A DNA stretch of 64,000 nt, from positions 112,374,830 to 112,438,829 of the forward strand of contig OZ020268.1 in the NCBI GenBank assembly GCA_963971225.1, given 5' to 3'. Each line of letters opens with the position of its first letter. Position 1 is the stretch's first letter. This stretch comes from Melieria omissa (lineage: Eukaryota; Arthropoda; Insecta; Diptera; Ulidiidae). Shown here one piece after another: positions 47,223 to 61,700 of this stretch. The notes beneath the pieces were generated by a model. That model was not told the origin of the DNA, made no database searches, and saw only the letters and a program-made list of their open reading frames with translations. The position numbers and the translations under genes were made by a program.

Positions 47223-49805
47223 TTATTCGATTCGCAATCTCTCTCTGTTTTTGGGCAAAACGTCACAAAAATTGAATTTTATAAATTTTTGTTTAAATAC
47301 GTCGCAAGAAGAACCAAAAAACAAACACGGCTTTTATGTCAGGTGCTCAACATGGATAAGAAGAAGCAGAGGGTGTCACGACATTTAGTTGACATTTTGG
47401 GTTATTCTCAAGTAGTCCACTTCATAAAAATGCATATTCAAGAAAAACATCTTTCTTGAAAGGACACGAATTAACTGCAAGTTGATCTCAAGTTTTGTGT
47501 TTTTTTTTTTAAAGCTTACGGGTGGTGCGAATATGCTTTCTCACTTATCTATGAATGTCTTGGGTTGTTTTTATTGATCGAACATTTGTTTATATTTTTT
47601 GGTTGGTTGGTTGGTTAACCTCGACATTTTTTGGTTTTGAATAATACAGCAGCAATTTAATCGTTCGTGGGCTTTTCAAAAAGCCCCAACACCTACGAAT
47701 CGGTTTTACTTCTATACAGATGTGGGTTCAATAGTTCACTGAATTTTCTCGCACTGTGTTTAAATTGGAAGCTCAAGTTAAACAATTTATTAATCAAATC
47801 ATAAAAGTTTGATGATGCAGTGATATGTTTTCAGAAAATTTAAAGATGTTGAGTCCAGGTACTTTGTATGTAAATATATGTTAAAGACTCTTAACTCTCT
47901 AAACGACCAGAAGCTGAATTCAAACATAATCATTTTGATTTAGAATCATTTATAGGTTTTGAATCTTAAAGAATAGTTCAACTGCAAGTAGCGCTGTAAA
48001 TTAATAAAATTAGTAACACGGAGTTTTCGGAGTCATTTCAATCACAGTAATGAACACTCTTACCAGTTAGAGGGTTAAAGATAAATTGTGCAAAATTCTT
48101 TCAAATAAATATTGCACATATCAGGTACTCGATTCGGGTTTTTACATACCGTTTTTCAAATTGCAGAATCGTCACTAAGCAACAACATTTTCAAGTGCAT
48201 AGCGATCAATTCTGGCATTGTAATTAGTCATTATTTCGAAAGTCAAGTATTGAACGGAAATATGAATGAGTCAGTGTAGCGCCTGATTGAATGTAGGGTG
48301 CACAGAAACGATCTCTCAACTTGAGGTTTCAGTTTTTACGAGCTTTTAAGTGCTGGCAAATGAATAAATATATAAATACACAAATATATAAATACATATA
48401 TAAGTTATAGTATTTGCACCCATGTTCGAATGTTTGTATGACTGTGCGTCTCTATTAAATAGATTTCGTTTTTATTTTGTTTTCGTTTACTGATTTGTTT
48501 TGTTTGTTGCATTAATTGCTTTGCCTTCGTACGAGGAGCGTGCGCGCTTTTTCATTTAAGCTGCATTCAGAATTGAAATTGAAATTCTCGTGTCACGACC
48601 TGACGAATGGAATGCGCGGCTTCAAATCACATTTTGGTTTCAAGTGAGTTTATCGTCTACTCGAAGGTATTTTGCCGGCAGCTTGTGTGATTTCATTTGC
48701 TTACAAAGCGCAGCATAATTGAAGCGCTACACTCAAACGTACAACAACAACAACAGTGCAATTCATTTTAATAGTGCAAAATTGTTCGTTGTCGTACAAT
48801 TTCGTTTTCGAATAGAATTCTTTGCGGGTTTGTTGTTGTTCCTTCTTACAAATTTTTAATTGTGGCAATAATTGATGTCAGTGCAGTAATAAAACAAATA
48901 TCGTATGTGCAGACAACAACAACAACAGCAAGAGTTGTGCTTCAAATTCGCAGCGAAACGTATTGTCGGCGCAAGTTACACGCCACTAAATACATACATA
49001 CAAACACATTCAAATACCCGTATGAGCAATTTCGTATATATGTGTGTATGTATATATGTAAGTACGTGTACCTAAGTAAGTATGTAGAGAGATATGAATG
49101 CGCGCCGGCTTGTACTAGCAGCAAATGTAGGTTGGCATATTTAATTTAAAAGCAGCTGATGAATATTGCTGCAAGTATGTAACTACTTAGTTGCTCGTAG
49201 CTCAGAGCGTGTCTAGCACACATGGCCGACGTCGACGCTCTAAGACGGCGCGCGCTGACGCTCAACCTACGTGCAGTCGTACATGCGTACATAACTATTC
49301 CCACTTGTGTGTGCCAGTTTGCGAATTGCCCAAAAATGAAATAATTGTCGTTTGCTTCACTTGATTGTTGTTGTTGTTGCTGTTACTGCTGCCTTGCCAA
49401 TAAAAATTAGATTTAGATGCGGTTAGTGAAAGGTACTTGACGAAAAGAATTCAGTTCAATGTGATAATTAAACAATTAAGCTACCAGCTGTCGAAGTATT
49501 TCTAAGAATGAGGAAAGTGCTTTGCGGATTGAGGGAATGAATTATGCAAATTGTACGCATTGGTATAAAAGCTTTCAATTAATTCCATAGAGGTTTTATG
49601 TCAAGTTTGACTAAGAGACAACTTTTTATAATGTCTTTTGTTGGGAATGTTTTTCGCGGGTTATGAAAATACCTTTAAGCTTCTTAATCGTCTCAGGTTC
49701 TTGGATATTTGTTTCCATAAAATTACCAAATAGCAAGTTTGAAGTTTGAAATTTATCAAAGATGACTTTTCGTATACAAATATGTAAATGAAATACAAAC
49801 TTACT
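47223..49805. other. Gene-poor stretch
   Basis: No gene recognised apart from one small MITE. (CAA)n and (GTT)n trinucleotide runs occur near 48740-48930 and 49370. Confidence 0.35.
47895..48074. mobile_element. Possible TTAA-flanked MITE, 180 bp
   Basis: TTAA at both ends (47891-47894, 48075-48078). Ends CTCTCTAAACG and complement CCCTCTAACTG agree only partly, so this is a diverged copy or a chance arrangement. Confidence 0.45.
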
Positions 49806-50397
49806 AAATACAGAATACTGAAAATTTCTCAGATCCGCTAACGCTTAAATCGCTTTATATATCTTTAGTGAGGAGTCATTTAGACTATTGTTGCCTAATA
49901 TGGAATCCTTTTTATCAAATTCATTCTGACAAAATTGAAAGAGTTCAAAGAGTGTTTACCAAATTCGCTTTGAAGAGACTGAACTGGCCAAACCTCCCAT
50001 GCTATGTTAGCAGAAGGAAATTGCTAGGTTTGCAGTCGCTGTCAGATAGAAGAATTTATCTATCGATTATGCTCGCTTATAGTGCTCTAAACAGTAAGAT
50101 AAGCTGCCCAGAAATCGCAACATTCTTCAATTTTCATTCTTCGCGTCATGATTTAAGGCAAATTCGCCTTTTTGAAGATTACTCTCACAAGACTAATTAT
50201 GCATACAATGAGCCTATTACAAGATGCATTCGGTCAATCAATAAATATGCCAATGTCTTAAATTTTAATTTAGATGTAAATAGATTCAAACTTTGTTTAT
50301 TTGAAATTTTCAATTAATGCCTTAGTCTGTAAGTAAATCCTGTAGACTAAGTATATGCATAAATAAGTAAATAAATAAATAAATAAATAAATAAATA
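49806..50397 (+). mobile_element. 5'-truncated Jockey/CR1-like LINE fragment
   Basis: The translated C-terminal reverse-transcriptase region contains VRSHLDYCCLIWNPF, IERVQRVFTKFALKRL and LLGLQSLSDRR, typical of Jockey/CR1-type elements downstream of the catalytic core. The ORF stops at 50317. A short 3' UTR and an (AAATA/AATA)n tail (50358-50396) follow. The catalytic core is absent. Confidence 0.8.
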
Positions 50398-50801
50398 TCT
50401 GTGCGCTATGTAAAGCTTATACGGAACGGGTTTCGGACAATTTACTCACCAAGACAAAACGGCTCTTTAAGGATCTACAGGGAACCTAACAGATATGGGA
50501 GGGCACTGAATTCTAAGCTGAAGAGAGTCATAATGGATCTAACAAGGTCTGCAAAACCTCTTCTATAACCCCACCTAACTTAAGGCTTATTTATCATTGT
50601 GTTTATCATTTCATGGATTATTTTATCTAGAAACCTAGGGAATGAATTATTTTTAAAAAAGAGCGTTAAAAAGATGTTCGTCCATACAGGTGAATTCTCC
50701 AGATGAAAATTCAGAATAATAACATGTTTATTTTTATTTATTTGAGGCAGGTTCTCACCTTGTGGGAAAGATATATGTGTGTGCCTTATCGTGTAGATAT
50801 A
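50398..50801. other. Unassigned repeat-like stretch
   Basis: 50400-50580 has an open frame with a LINE-like look (SLRIYREPNRYG) but no diagnostic motif. No gene supported. Confidence 0.25.
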
Positions 50802-51746
50802 CTTACTTACTTACTTACTTAACTGGCCATAACAACCCGTTATCGGGTTACGGCCTGCCGCAAAACTTCTCTCCAGGCGCCTCTGCTTCGCGCGCGCCTT
50901 CTCCAGTTGGTCACACCAAGAGATACCAGGGCCTCTTCCACTTGGTCCTTCCACCGGAGACACGGCCTCCCTCTTCGCCGTCGACCTCCAACCATCGCAT
51001 CGAATACCTTTTTCGCCGGAGCTTCGTCGTCCATGCGGCAGACATGACCGAGCCAGCGTAGCCGCTGGATGTTAATTCGCTGCGCTACGTCCATGTCCTT
51101 ATACAGCTCATACAGCTCGTTATTGGTTCGTATGCGATAGTCGTCACCAACCCGAACAGGGCCGAAGATTTTGCGAAGCACCTTCCTCTCGAACACTCCA
51201 AGGGCCGCTATGTCGTTTCGTGTCATTGTCCATGCTTCAGCGCCATAGAGGAGCACGGGCAAGATAAGCGTCCTATAGAGTGAAAGTTTTGTCGGTCGAG
51301 AGAGGTCTCTACTTCTCAATTGCCTACCGAGACCGTAGTAGCACCTGTTGGCAAGAGTTATCCTTCGCTTTATCTCCAGACTGACATCATTGCTGCTGTT
51401 GATGGCGGTGCCAAGGTAGACGAATTCCTTGACAACTTCAAAAGCATACCTGTCGGCCTCGACGTGAGACCCTAGCCGCTGCGAGTCCCTGCGTGTAGAC
51501 AGCATATACTTCGTCTTGCCCTCATTTACCACCAGACCCATTTTGGCAGATTCTCTTTCGATAGCCGCAAAGGCAGCGGTGACATCTCGCTTGTTACGTC
51601 CGATGACATCAATATCATCAGCGTAAGTAAGGAGCTGGACACTTTTGTTGAAAATTGTGCCATTACGATGTACACCGGCCTTGCGCAGCACACTCTCCAT
51701 GGTGAAGTTGAAGAGGTCGCAGGACAAAGGATCGCCCTGTCTGAAA
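50802..51746 (-). mobile_element. 5'-truncated RTE-like LINE, copy 1
   Basis: Flanked by a perfect 18 bp duplication CCTTATCGTGTAGATATA (50784-50801, 51747-51764; the first two bases may belong to the element). On the minus strand it carries the RT palm and C-terminus: CDLFNFTMES, the catalytic YADDIDVIGR, LYGAEAW, RLRWLGHVCRMDD and a GGRRRRGRPCLRW tail. It stops near 50840 and ends in a hairpin plus (TAAG)n. It is open but lacks endonuclease and the RT N-terminus. Nearly identical to copy 2 at 60605-61474. Confidence 0.88.
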
Positions 51747-51764
51747 CCTTATCGTGTAGATATA

Positions 51765-54700
51765 TGTTTCAAAAATGTGCTCCAGAAATTTCAGATCAAA
51801 ATCTGAAAAATTACAAAAGTTACAGGCCGTTACATAGAGCAGTGTCGAACACCGGCCGAGCGCGCTTTAAACTTTAAACGCATTTTTCGGAGAACCACAT
51901 TTTCGGACCTAACGTGAAATTAAAGTGATTGAAAGCGCTGGAATGAACCAATCGTCACCAAATTTTTCTAATAAACGAACTACGATCAGCCAAAAATATT
52001 GAAAATTGTTTAGTTAAAAAAATAATAAGTGAACAAAAAAATGCGAAAATCGTAATTTTTTTTCGAAACCTCATAACTTTTGTAATTTTGAATTTTTTTC
52101 ATGATCTTAGTTCATTCAATAGATAATACGGTACACATTAAGAATGTGTTCGATTTTTGTGTTTTCGATCACGGGTTTTGACGGAATCACTTCCGGTAGC
52201 GGGACACCTCCTCGCCGACATGCCGCCACTGATGGACGCCCCCTCCCCCCTTTTTTTGATTCATTCAATTTGAAAAATTGTATTCTCTAAATAAATGTTT
52301 GTTCATATCCAGAAAATTTTCAGCGTTGTATCTTTAACAGTTTTCTCAAAAAAAATTCCTAAAAAACTGCACTTTTTCGGATCCACAAGGTGACCTGCCT
52401 TAAATACAAAAACATCGGCATTTAAGAAGAACTTCTTTTGCATGCCACAAGTTCATAACGAAGATTACTTAAAATAATTAACAATTGCTAAGCAATTCAA
52501 TGCAATCTTAATAATTAAAAGAGAAGAAAGAAAAGAAAAAAAGAGTCCAAACAGTAGAGAAGGGCAGAGTTAAGAAAAGTGTTTGAAAATATAATGCTTA
52601 AAGTGGTTTCTATTGGCAATTGACTTAATCGGTATTTGCAACGAATTCCATAATCTAATGGTCCTAACAAAGAATAGTTGGCTGCAGTTGTTACAAGGTC
52701 TCTTTAAAGCGCACTTCCTACCTTGAAATGAAATACTGTGTACGCCACTGCACTAGCCTGCGTCCCATTAGTGAGATCGTGATCTACTTACATTCTATTC
52801 TTGAGAGAGCTTTATAAGTGTTGTGTACTTTGTTAAATAAGATTTGGGCTGGTGCAGTCTTTTAGGTTATTTCACCCAACCATCTCTTCTTTCTTCATCA
52901 TAGTAGAACCATCAAACATCAGTATAAGAAAGATAGATTCATACAGAAGACAGAAGTCATATTTAGCAATAACAATTATTCAATGACATTTCTCTTTTAA
53001 GTTTTTATTCTGTCAATAGAAAAATTCTCTAAGTATTGCAAGACTACCTTACATGCATTTGAATGTTTTCGAGTGGCACTCTCGATACCACTTACTACTA
53101 CTACTACTACTACTACTATTCCTTTCACTAAAGAAATTTTCAATCTTTGGACAACACATAGTAACGTTGTAAATTACAAAATATTTCAGTGTTATGTTTT
53201 TATGTACATTGCCAGTTAACGGGCTGCCCCACTCTCATATGGACGGACAGACTTGGCTACAGTCATTTAGCAACTGCTCTTAACCCATTAGCGTTTCAGA
53301 TGATTTATGCATAATTTGCAAATGGTGTGTTTGTATTTCAATTGCAACTATTAGACAGAATTAATGTGAAAGCTTTGGCTGTTAACCGATTTGACGAAGG
53401 AATAGGTAGCTTTTGGTCCGTCGTTTTAATTGTGCACCGCCAATGTGTGCAGTAAGTAATATATATAAGATGTGTGTGACACATGGATGAGTCGTCGTTA
53501 TAGATCGCCAAATCAATTGATTCCATTGCAAACATTTTGTTGCGGTTGCGAAAAACTCGGCCCCCATCACTCCCGCTTAGGGATAACACGGGTTATCGAA
53601 ACTGACGGCCAGCCAACTAATTTGTTTCTTCCAACTGAAAACATTAAGCAACAAGCACTTGAAAATCGAATTGCATTGCATTGCAGCTGTAGTGGAATTT
53701 TCTTGAGCGCACTGTGTTCGACGAGAAAGCGGCACTAGTCAGTTGTCAGTCAGTGAATTAGTCAGTTCACATTGTCAGCCAATGTAGCACAAAGCCAACG
53801 TCTCATAATTTGCCACATAGAATGTGTGAAGTGCGAGACGCTCGGCGAGACACAATGCAAACTATATGAACTGAGGCGGTTGGTGCAGCAACCGCAAAAG
53901 TCTCGCAATACGCGCATCAGTGCAGATGTTTTGCTGCATCGTGCCCGGGCGGTGAGTGCCGTGACCGATTAACTTGTGTTCAATACTCGCAGCTTTTTGA
54001 AACGGACAAGTAGAAAATAAAAAAATCCAAAACAAGTCGAAATTATTCACTTCATTGGCATTTACTGGGCTTTTCAGTTCAGATCGTTTCTGTGCACTTT
54101 TGTTCGGATTAAACATTTCGCAAATCCGATGGGAGTTTGCAACCAAAATAAGCGCCGAACTTTTGAGTCACTGCATCTTTTTATTATATCAACAAGGGAG
54201 AGGGGAGGATGACAGCGCAGATCTTGAGCGCGTTTCGCCATCGCCTTGCTCGCCTTTATTGTGTAGAGATGCGCAGAGAAACTCAAACTGTTATCCGAAG
54301 TGCAGCTGACTGCATTAAGTGTCGCGCCGATTCGCAGCTGACAAGGCGTATTGTGTTGTTGTTGTTGTTTGATTGCATTGTACTGCGGTTAGCTTTAGCG
54401 ATCTGCTTGCTGGCAGCGCCGGCTGGTGGTGTCGCTGCAGCACATCTCCACGATAATCGTAATTGTTATGGTTCGTTGTCGGCTGGCAAATGCGGTAATT
54501 GACGATGTCATCACAAGACGACGACAACTGTGTGCGATACGATCGATCATTCAACCGCACGACTGCCCGATCAAACGCTTCATCGCGCCGAAGCTACATC
54601 GCGCTTGTGTCAATCGATCGATCGGTCGATTGGTGGAATACTTTGCAAAGCAATCAGCATCGATAGTGTTTGCAGCACTCGAACTAAATAAATAAAGTTC

Positions 54701-55790
54701 GGCTAAGAAGATCGCAAGTCATAAACGGACGACGACGGCTGACGGCAGGGGTGCGGTTGGAGTCACAGCTTTGCGGGCGCATTGTTGGAACCGTTGCCAG
54801 TCAGTTGCGCGCTGTCATTCCCCCAACGAAGTGGAGCACTTGGCATCAGTCGGTTGGCGTTTCTCTTTCGGTTTATTGTGTTTTTCCTGCGCCGCACCGC
54901 GCCGCATTGTGCTGGCTGCTCCGCCCCAGTTCTGGGCTGTGCTCTTGATTAGCACAAAGTAGAATTTCTCAGCGTTATTGAACGTTTCGTTGTGCACGAC
55001 TCGTGCAGTGCGGTCGGGCGGCTTTTGCAGTCGGCTCGACTGCCGCTGACACTGATAAGAAAATAACAACCAGTAAGAGTGTTTCGGTCGATCGTGAGCG
55101 ACTTACTTACGCACTGCACTAGAGGCAAGTCACTTCTATCAGAATACTTTAAATTAAAAGAAACTAAAAAAATAGACAAAAAATGTGTGTGTGGTTACAG
55201 TGTTAAGTGGTTGAAGAAGTTGTGTCACACGGAATTATTTTCAACGTTTGCAAACAATCGTCAATCGTTTGATCGTCAATGCTCTCATTTGGCACTGCTT
55301 CAATGTCCCTTCTGCATCTCGACTCCTTCGAATGTTGTAGTGTGTGATATTTGAGACACGACCGACAACCGGACATGGCCAAATCGTTTTTTCTCTATGC
55401 CAAAGTGAAGAGAACGCGGCAAATCGCGGCGTGCTAATCAAATTCGTAAACAAACGACAAATTCGGTGCGAATGCGCGTACCTCGACGGCATTGGTGTGG
55501 TGTCAGCGCCGGCAGCGGTGCTGGTAGCGGTGCTTCACAAATTGATTTTAATTAAAGTGGATTTTGCGGATTTGTGCGACTTTGCTTGCTCGAGTGCCAA
55601 CGTTTATCACACGCAACAAAGTCGCCAGCGAACGTTTAGAAACTAAATTAATTTGTTGTTGTTGCGGGGTTTTTGATTGCAGTGGTTTATTGTCATGCTG
55701 ATGTCACTGGGAGTTGGCGTTTAGTTACTGGCCCAACACCAAACTGTTCACCTGCGCCCTAATGCAATTGCGCACTCGTCCCGATCTCAG
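51765..55790. other. Stretch upstream of the C2-domain gene; no coding exon recognised
   Basis: 51.8-52.5 kb resembles decayed AT-rich repeat DNA; a (TAC)n run lies at 53096-53117. The 53.7-55.7 kb part is GC-richer and may contain promoter and non-coding exons of the C2 gene, because an acceptor (GATCTCAG, ending 55790) directly precedes its first coding exon. No first exon could be fixed. Confidence 0.35.
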
Positions 55791-55793
55791 GTG

Positions 55794-58700
55794 ATGACGA
55801 CCGCAATGCAAAAATTACGCTCCTGGCTGCCGGGCCAGCATGTCTCGACGAATGGCAAGAATGCACAAGAGACACTGGAACCGGAAATTGGCTTTCAAAT
55901 CTCCATTGAAGCGACGCAGAGCCACAACGGCAACGGCGCTGTTGTTGATGGTGGCCGCAGTGAAGAGAGTGGCGCGACGGCAGCGCCCTATGCCAAGACC
56001 ACAGTGCCGGAGCTTAATGTGCATTTGATAGCGGCGCGACATCTGCCGGCGCTATTCGGCTTCAAAGTGGTGCAGGGATATTTGATAAAGGTGAGTGTTG
56101 CACATGATTGATGCTTATCAAAACAGTTGTTGGTAATTACGTATTTTAAAAAGTTTTTGCATCAGCAATACGCAAATATTATGACCAAATATTACAATCG
56201 ATTCGGCAAAGTATCGCACTTAGGTTCTCTAAAAAATAACAGCTGAACAAAACTAATATCGGCTTAAAACATGCGTTAATTGAATTGAATCATTTGAAAC
56301 AAATTGGTATTAAAGAAAAAGTAAGCATACACTGAGGTCCAAACGTGTCTCATTACTTATTGGTAAACATTTTTTAATTAAAAAAAAATTTTTAATTAAA
56401 AGCAAATGTTTTGGAAATAAGAAAATGTTCAGGGTATGGTTGTCACTACGAAAAAAAATACGTGCTTCTTTTAGAGGCTGTTAGTAGTAAAAAACAAAAC
56501 ACAACCAATTGATTTTTGGTATTTACTTCCCATGATTCCCATTTCATGTTTCTTGCTCCCCATATTTCACCAACTTTTTAATAAGCTCATTCTTAACGCT
56601 GAACTAGAGTACTCAATGTTCTTTTCCTGATACCTTTGAAATAATGGGCACTTCAGAAAAAAGAAAAAAGGGGCTAATCAGAACGCAATTGCCCCAACGC
56701 AATAGAAAAGCATTAAGACCAAAAGTATTGAGCACATTGACCACAAAACTTAATAGCGTCTGGCCATTCTAATCAAATCGTAGTGTAGCCGTCCTCTTGA
56801 TTTTTCGAACGTATCTTTTACATTATTTGAAAAGAATTTGAGATAGGATATCATGCGATAGTTTATCAAAAGTTGGTTGCCCATTAAATTACTGCTATCA
56901 GTTCAAATATTTGTAAGGGAGAGGGCTGGGTTGTGAACCAGGCTGGGGTGTGAACCATTGCCGTTTTTTCTTTCCCTAATTGACATATCGCCAACCTTTC
57001 AACTGTCAATTTTGTCTTATGATATGACTCTGCTTTTGTGGTTACACCGAAGTACAAACACGTATTGCTTGTGGCAGCAATCGAGTTTGAAAGACATCGT
57101 GTTTGAAAATCGACTGCGAAAACTTGTTGGCTTTTTTTTAAAGTGCTATCCAAGAGACTGAGCTTATTGCAAAAAGTCTGTGTAATACATGTTTAGTTAG
57201 TGTTTTGATTCTATTTTACGATGCAATATTTGTTTATGTGGAATTATGATTAGAAGTGTCGTTATTTTAAAAGTTTCCAAAATGGCATCGTGGTTGGGCT
57301 GTGAACCACTGAGGTGGCTGGGTTATGAACCACCTGTTTTTCGTACTACATTTGCACTAGGACGGTCAAATATCGCCGGATTTATTAAAATAAAGTAATT
57401 TTATGTAATGTCACTCGATTTCGTTGAGTTCATTTGAGGTGGGCCAATGCGAGAACGCATTCGTATTTCATATGCAAACATTGCGACACCGATTAGGATG
57501 AAAAAAAACAAAAATTGAGCACTTGCATTCATTGCGATTTTTTGGCCTAATTGGCGTCATTATAACTTTTTTTCACCTCTTGAGCCTTCCTGATTAAATA
57601 AATTTTCAACTTATTTCAAAATTATGGGTGTTTTCTTCGTATTTTCCGACTTCAATTGCGATTTGCCAGATGGTTCACAACCCAGCCACTTTTTTGGAAA
57701 AGCGAAAAATCACGTCCTTAGAAAATTGGACGTAGAGAGTTAAATGTTAATCAAAACGGTAATCTGTCTTCACAACAAATTTGCGCTTTATATTTACCTG
57801 TCTAACGGTATCTTCGATTTTTCGATATCTTTATTCTGTGAAAAGTTAGAGCCAAAAAACAAAACCCGGTTCACACCCCAGCCCTCTCCCTTACACCTTA
57901 TTTGATTTGAAAGCCTTTGAAAGTAGATTAAATTTTGAAAAAATTTCCCATGAAATTTGAAATTTTGTAAAAGAACGAAATGAAATATTTAAAAGCTTGA
58001 TGCAATTCGTATCATTCTGCGGTGCTCAGAAATATACCCCAATTAGAAAAAAATCACTAAACCACAATAAAATAGAACAACAATTATTGGGACTTAGTTA
58101 CAGTGGTGTCTGGATATAGTGAACTATATCAAAGTTAACATTTTTGTTCAAAAACTCGTTGTATTTGCTCAAAATACAATTTTTGTTTTATGCTTGAAAA
58201 TTTTTTTTTTATATTTAAAGGCTCGATGTCAAATTTGGGTGTTCACTATATCGAGGTGTTTACTATATAGGAGGTTCACTATACTCAGACACGACTGTAC
58301 TTTGTTTTTGGTTTAGTTAATTTGGTTAATTTGTCAAAAGTTTGACCGGAACACATCAGAAAATATAAAAGAAGAAAGGTGGATTCAGTTATGAAAAATT
58401 ACCAACGGTTTGGAGTTCGGCGTATCGGAAAATGAGTATCGAAAATCAAAATATTTAACTTCTCGAATTTAGAAGCTTAACTGAATTGCAAATCAATGTT
58501 AGATTTTGATTTACAATATATTATTCAATATTTTTTAATGAGCATTTCGAACAACAAGCAATTTCACTCACAAATCGAGTTTGATTGCTATTGCTAATGT
58601 GTTGAAATATTCTAGGAAAATATTGATTGGAAAATTTTACTACAATTTCTGAAAAATAAGATGTTTCAAATCCATAATTTGAAGATAATTTCACATGATT

Positions 58701-61700
58701 CGTTACTAAAGTTTGGAATTTTTAATTCATTGCTAACTTCAATTAAAATACTTTGAATTTAACTGAAATCCGACAATGTACATAAAACACTGAAATAATT
58801 CCATTCACAGCCCAAAATATTCCTACAGGGCACTTATTCGGTACAAGTTGTACGCTGAGCTTTCACGGTTAAGCTTTCGGCCGCCACCACAGACAGCAAC
58901 CACAGCGATCATATTTTTTCTTTGTGCTTTCAGGTGAAACTGTTTCCCGGTTCGAAGCGTCTGGACAGCAGCATTCAAACGAACTCATGGCCAAAATTCA
59001 ATGAAAATTTCAAATTTCCGCTGGCGCCAGATTTGAAGTGAGTCGGCAATTGGTTGAATTTTATTTATGCAACGCATTTAGCCGTCCCTCGAGCAACAGC
59101 AATAAATCGCTTCGATGATTAGCTGCGAGTTATGATGGTGCGGCTGCGGCTGCACAAGTTGACTCAATAATTTTGCATTTATCCATTCGCGCAACTGACA
59201 AGCGTTGTGTGTTTTGCAGGCCCTCATTGAAGCATTCGTCACGGCGCGGCAGCAAAACTGTTAGCGAATTCACGCCCGAAGAACTCTTTGCCGGACAGTT
59301 TGTGGTTTTTACGGTCTATGCTCTTTTGGAGCTACCGCCAGCGGTAAGTTGACTTTTTATAGTTTGTTTCCATTTCCAAACCTGCATTAATATGTATAAA
59401 AGTATGTATATATGTTTGCATTTATTTGTGATGACGAATGTTTACATTGCAGAGCTTCAATCGTTTCAATAAAACCTATCGCTCCTTGCGCGATAAGAGC
59501 TCGAATCTGGTGCAGAAGGTGGTGGAGAGCTCGAGCGGAAAATGCAAAGATGACAAGGAGAATAACACGGACAACGCCAATGGCAACGCGAACGGCAAGC
59601 AAGGCGGCTCGCAAAAGGTGAAACGCAAACCGAGCGATGCCAATCCGCGCGATCCCATACCACCGCTGACCATAAGCGAGTCAAGACGCAATATTGGTAA
59701 TGAGTGCTGAAAAAAATGAATCTACTGAATGTGACATAATTAATTTTGTTTCATTTGCATTGCTTAGGCTCGGTGACCTGCTATTTGGAGGCGAAACTTT
59801 TCAAACGCAATACACGCACCGGGCTTTACGCGACTGAGGAAATGTGGCTGCCCATCAAGGACATAACAACCAGTGTGGTCAAAGCTCCCAATAATAATGT
59901 AAGTGCAAAGGTTGAGAACAACAGCAGTTTCAACAATATTTATGTTTTGGCTGTCGATATTAATGGATTGTTAGCAAACTTTATTTTTTGAGTATTATTT
60001 TTTCTTTAAACCTGAACTTAATCTAATCTTAAGTTACGAATGAAAAGTTATTCTCTGCAGCTCTTCTCTCACCAGAAAATAGCAAATTTGTATGAGAAAA
60101 TGTACAAAAATAAATACATAAAATTAACAAAATTTAGTTTAGCGAGAATTTAGTTTAATGAGAATTAACATAATTAATAACACAGCGCAACAAAAAACAC
60201 TTTTTTTCTGTTGCATGGAGTTTTTCTACTGTTTCTTACTCATTTGGGTGCGCTGATTTCGAATCAATCCTCAGATTTTTTCTAGCAGCTCTAGTTAGTG
60301 AGATATAGGTACCGTGTCATTTTTTCAGTTTTCCTATAATTTTTCAATATTTTTGATCGTAATTTCTAAACCAAAAAACCGATTGACATGATTTTTACCT
60401 TATCGCATTAACAACACCCCACGGCTTCTTCTCCAATGTAACTAATTTTTGGTAAGTTTTACAATTCCGCGGTAATTGGCCCCCAAAGTCGGAAAATATG
60501 GAATTTTAAGGCGTTTTCTTTGATGGTCGAAAACATACGCATTTTTTGTAAAACAATTAACGCGTTAGGTGTATAATGAAAGCCGACACATCAAGCAATA
60601 CAACTTACTTACTTACTTAACTGGCCATAACAACCCGTTATCGGGTTACGGCCTGCCGCAAAACTTCTCTCCAGGCGCCTCTGCTTCGCGCGCGCCTTCT
60701 CCAGTTGGTCACACCAAGAGATACCAGGGCCTCTTCCACTTGGTCCTTCCACCGGAGACACGGCCTCCCTCTTCGCCGTCGACCTCCAACCATCGCATCG
60801 AATACCTTTTTCGCCGGAGCTTCGTCGTCCATGCGGCAGACATGACCGAGCCAGCGTAGCCGCTGGATGTTAATTCGCTGCGCTACGTCCATGTCCTTAT
60901 ACAGCTCATACAGCTCGTTATTGGTTCGTATGCGATAGTCGTCACCAACCCGAACAGGGCCGAAGATTTTGCGAAGCACCTTCCTCTCGAACACTCCAAG
61001 GGCCGCTATGTCGTTTCGTGTCATTGTCCATGCTTCAGCGCCATAGAGGAGCACGGGCAAGATAAGCGTCCTATAGAGTGAAAGTTTTGTCGGTCGAGAG
61101 AGGTCTCTACTTCTCAATTGCCTACCGAGACCGTAGTAGCACCTGTTGGCAAGAGTTATCCTTCGCTTTATCTCCAGACTGACATCATTGCTGCTGTTGA
61201 TGGCGGTGCCAAGGTAGACGAATTCCTTGACAACTTCAAAAGCATACCTGTCGGCCTCGACGTGAGACCCTAGCCGCTGCGAGTCCCTGCGTGTAGACAG
61301 CATATACTTCGTCTTGCCCTCATTTACCACCAGACCCATTTTGGCAGATTCTCTTTCGATAGCCGCAAAGGCAGCGGTGACATCTCGCTTGTTACGTCCG
61401 ATGACATCAATATCATCAGCGTAAGCAAGGAGCTGGACACTTTTGTTGAAAATTGTGCCATTACGATGTACACCAGCAATACAACACAGCCAAATTATTT
61501 GCGGAATACACATTCACATCGAAATAATAGCAAAAATGTACCATAGCCATTTTCATCACTTTTCATACTTTTTCCTTAAAAAAATAGGGGCCTGAAAATA
61601 TGCAAAGTTTTTAATTTTTTTTGTTTCTTCTTTGTTTTTTATCTTTTTGTTTTTTACTATAAATGGAACATATAAAAGAGCATATTTTGAGGCTCCTAAT

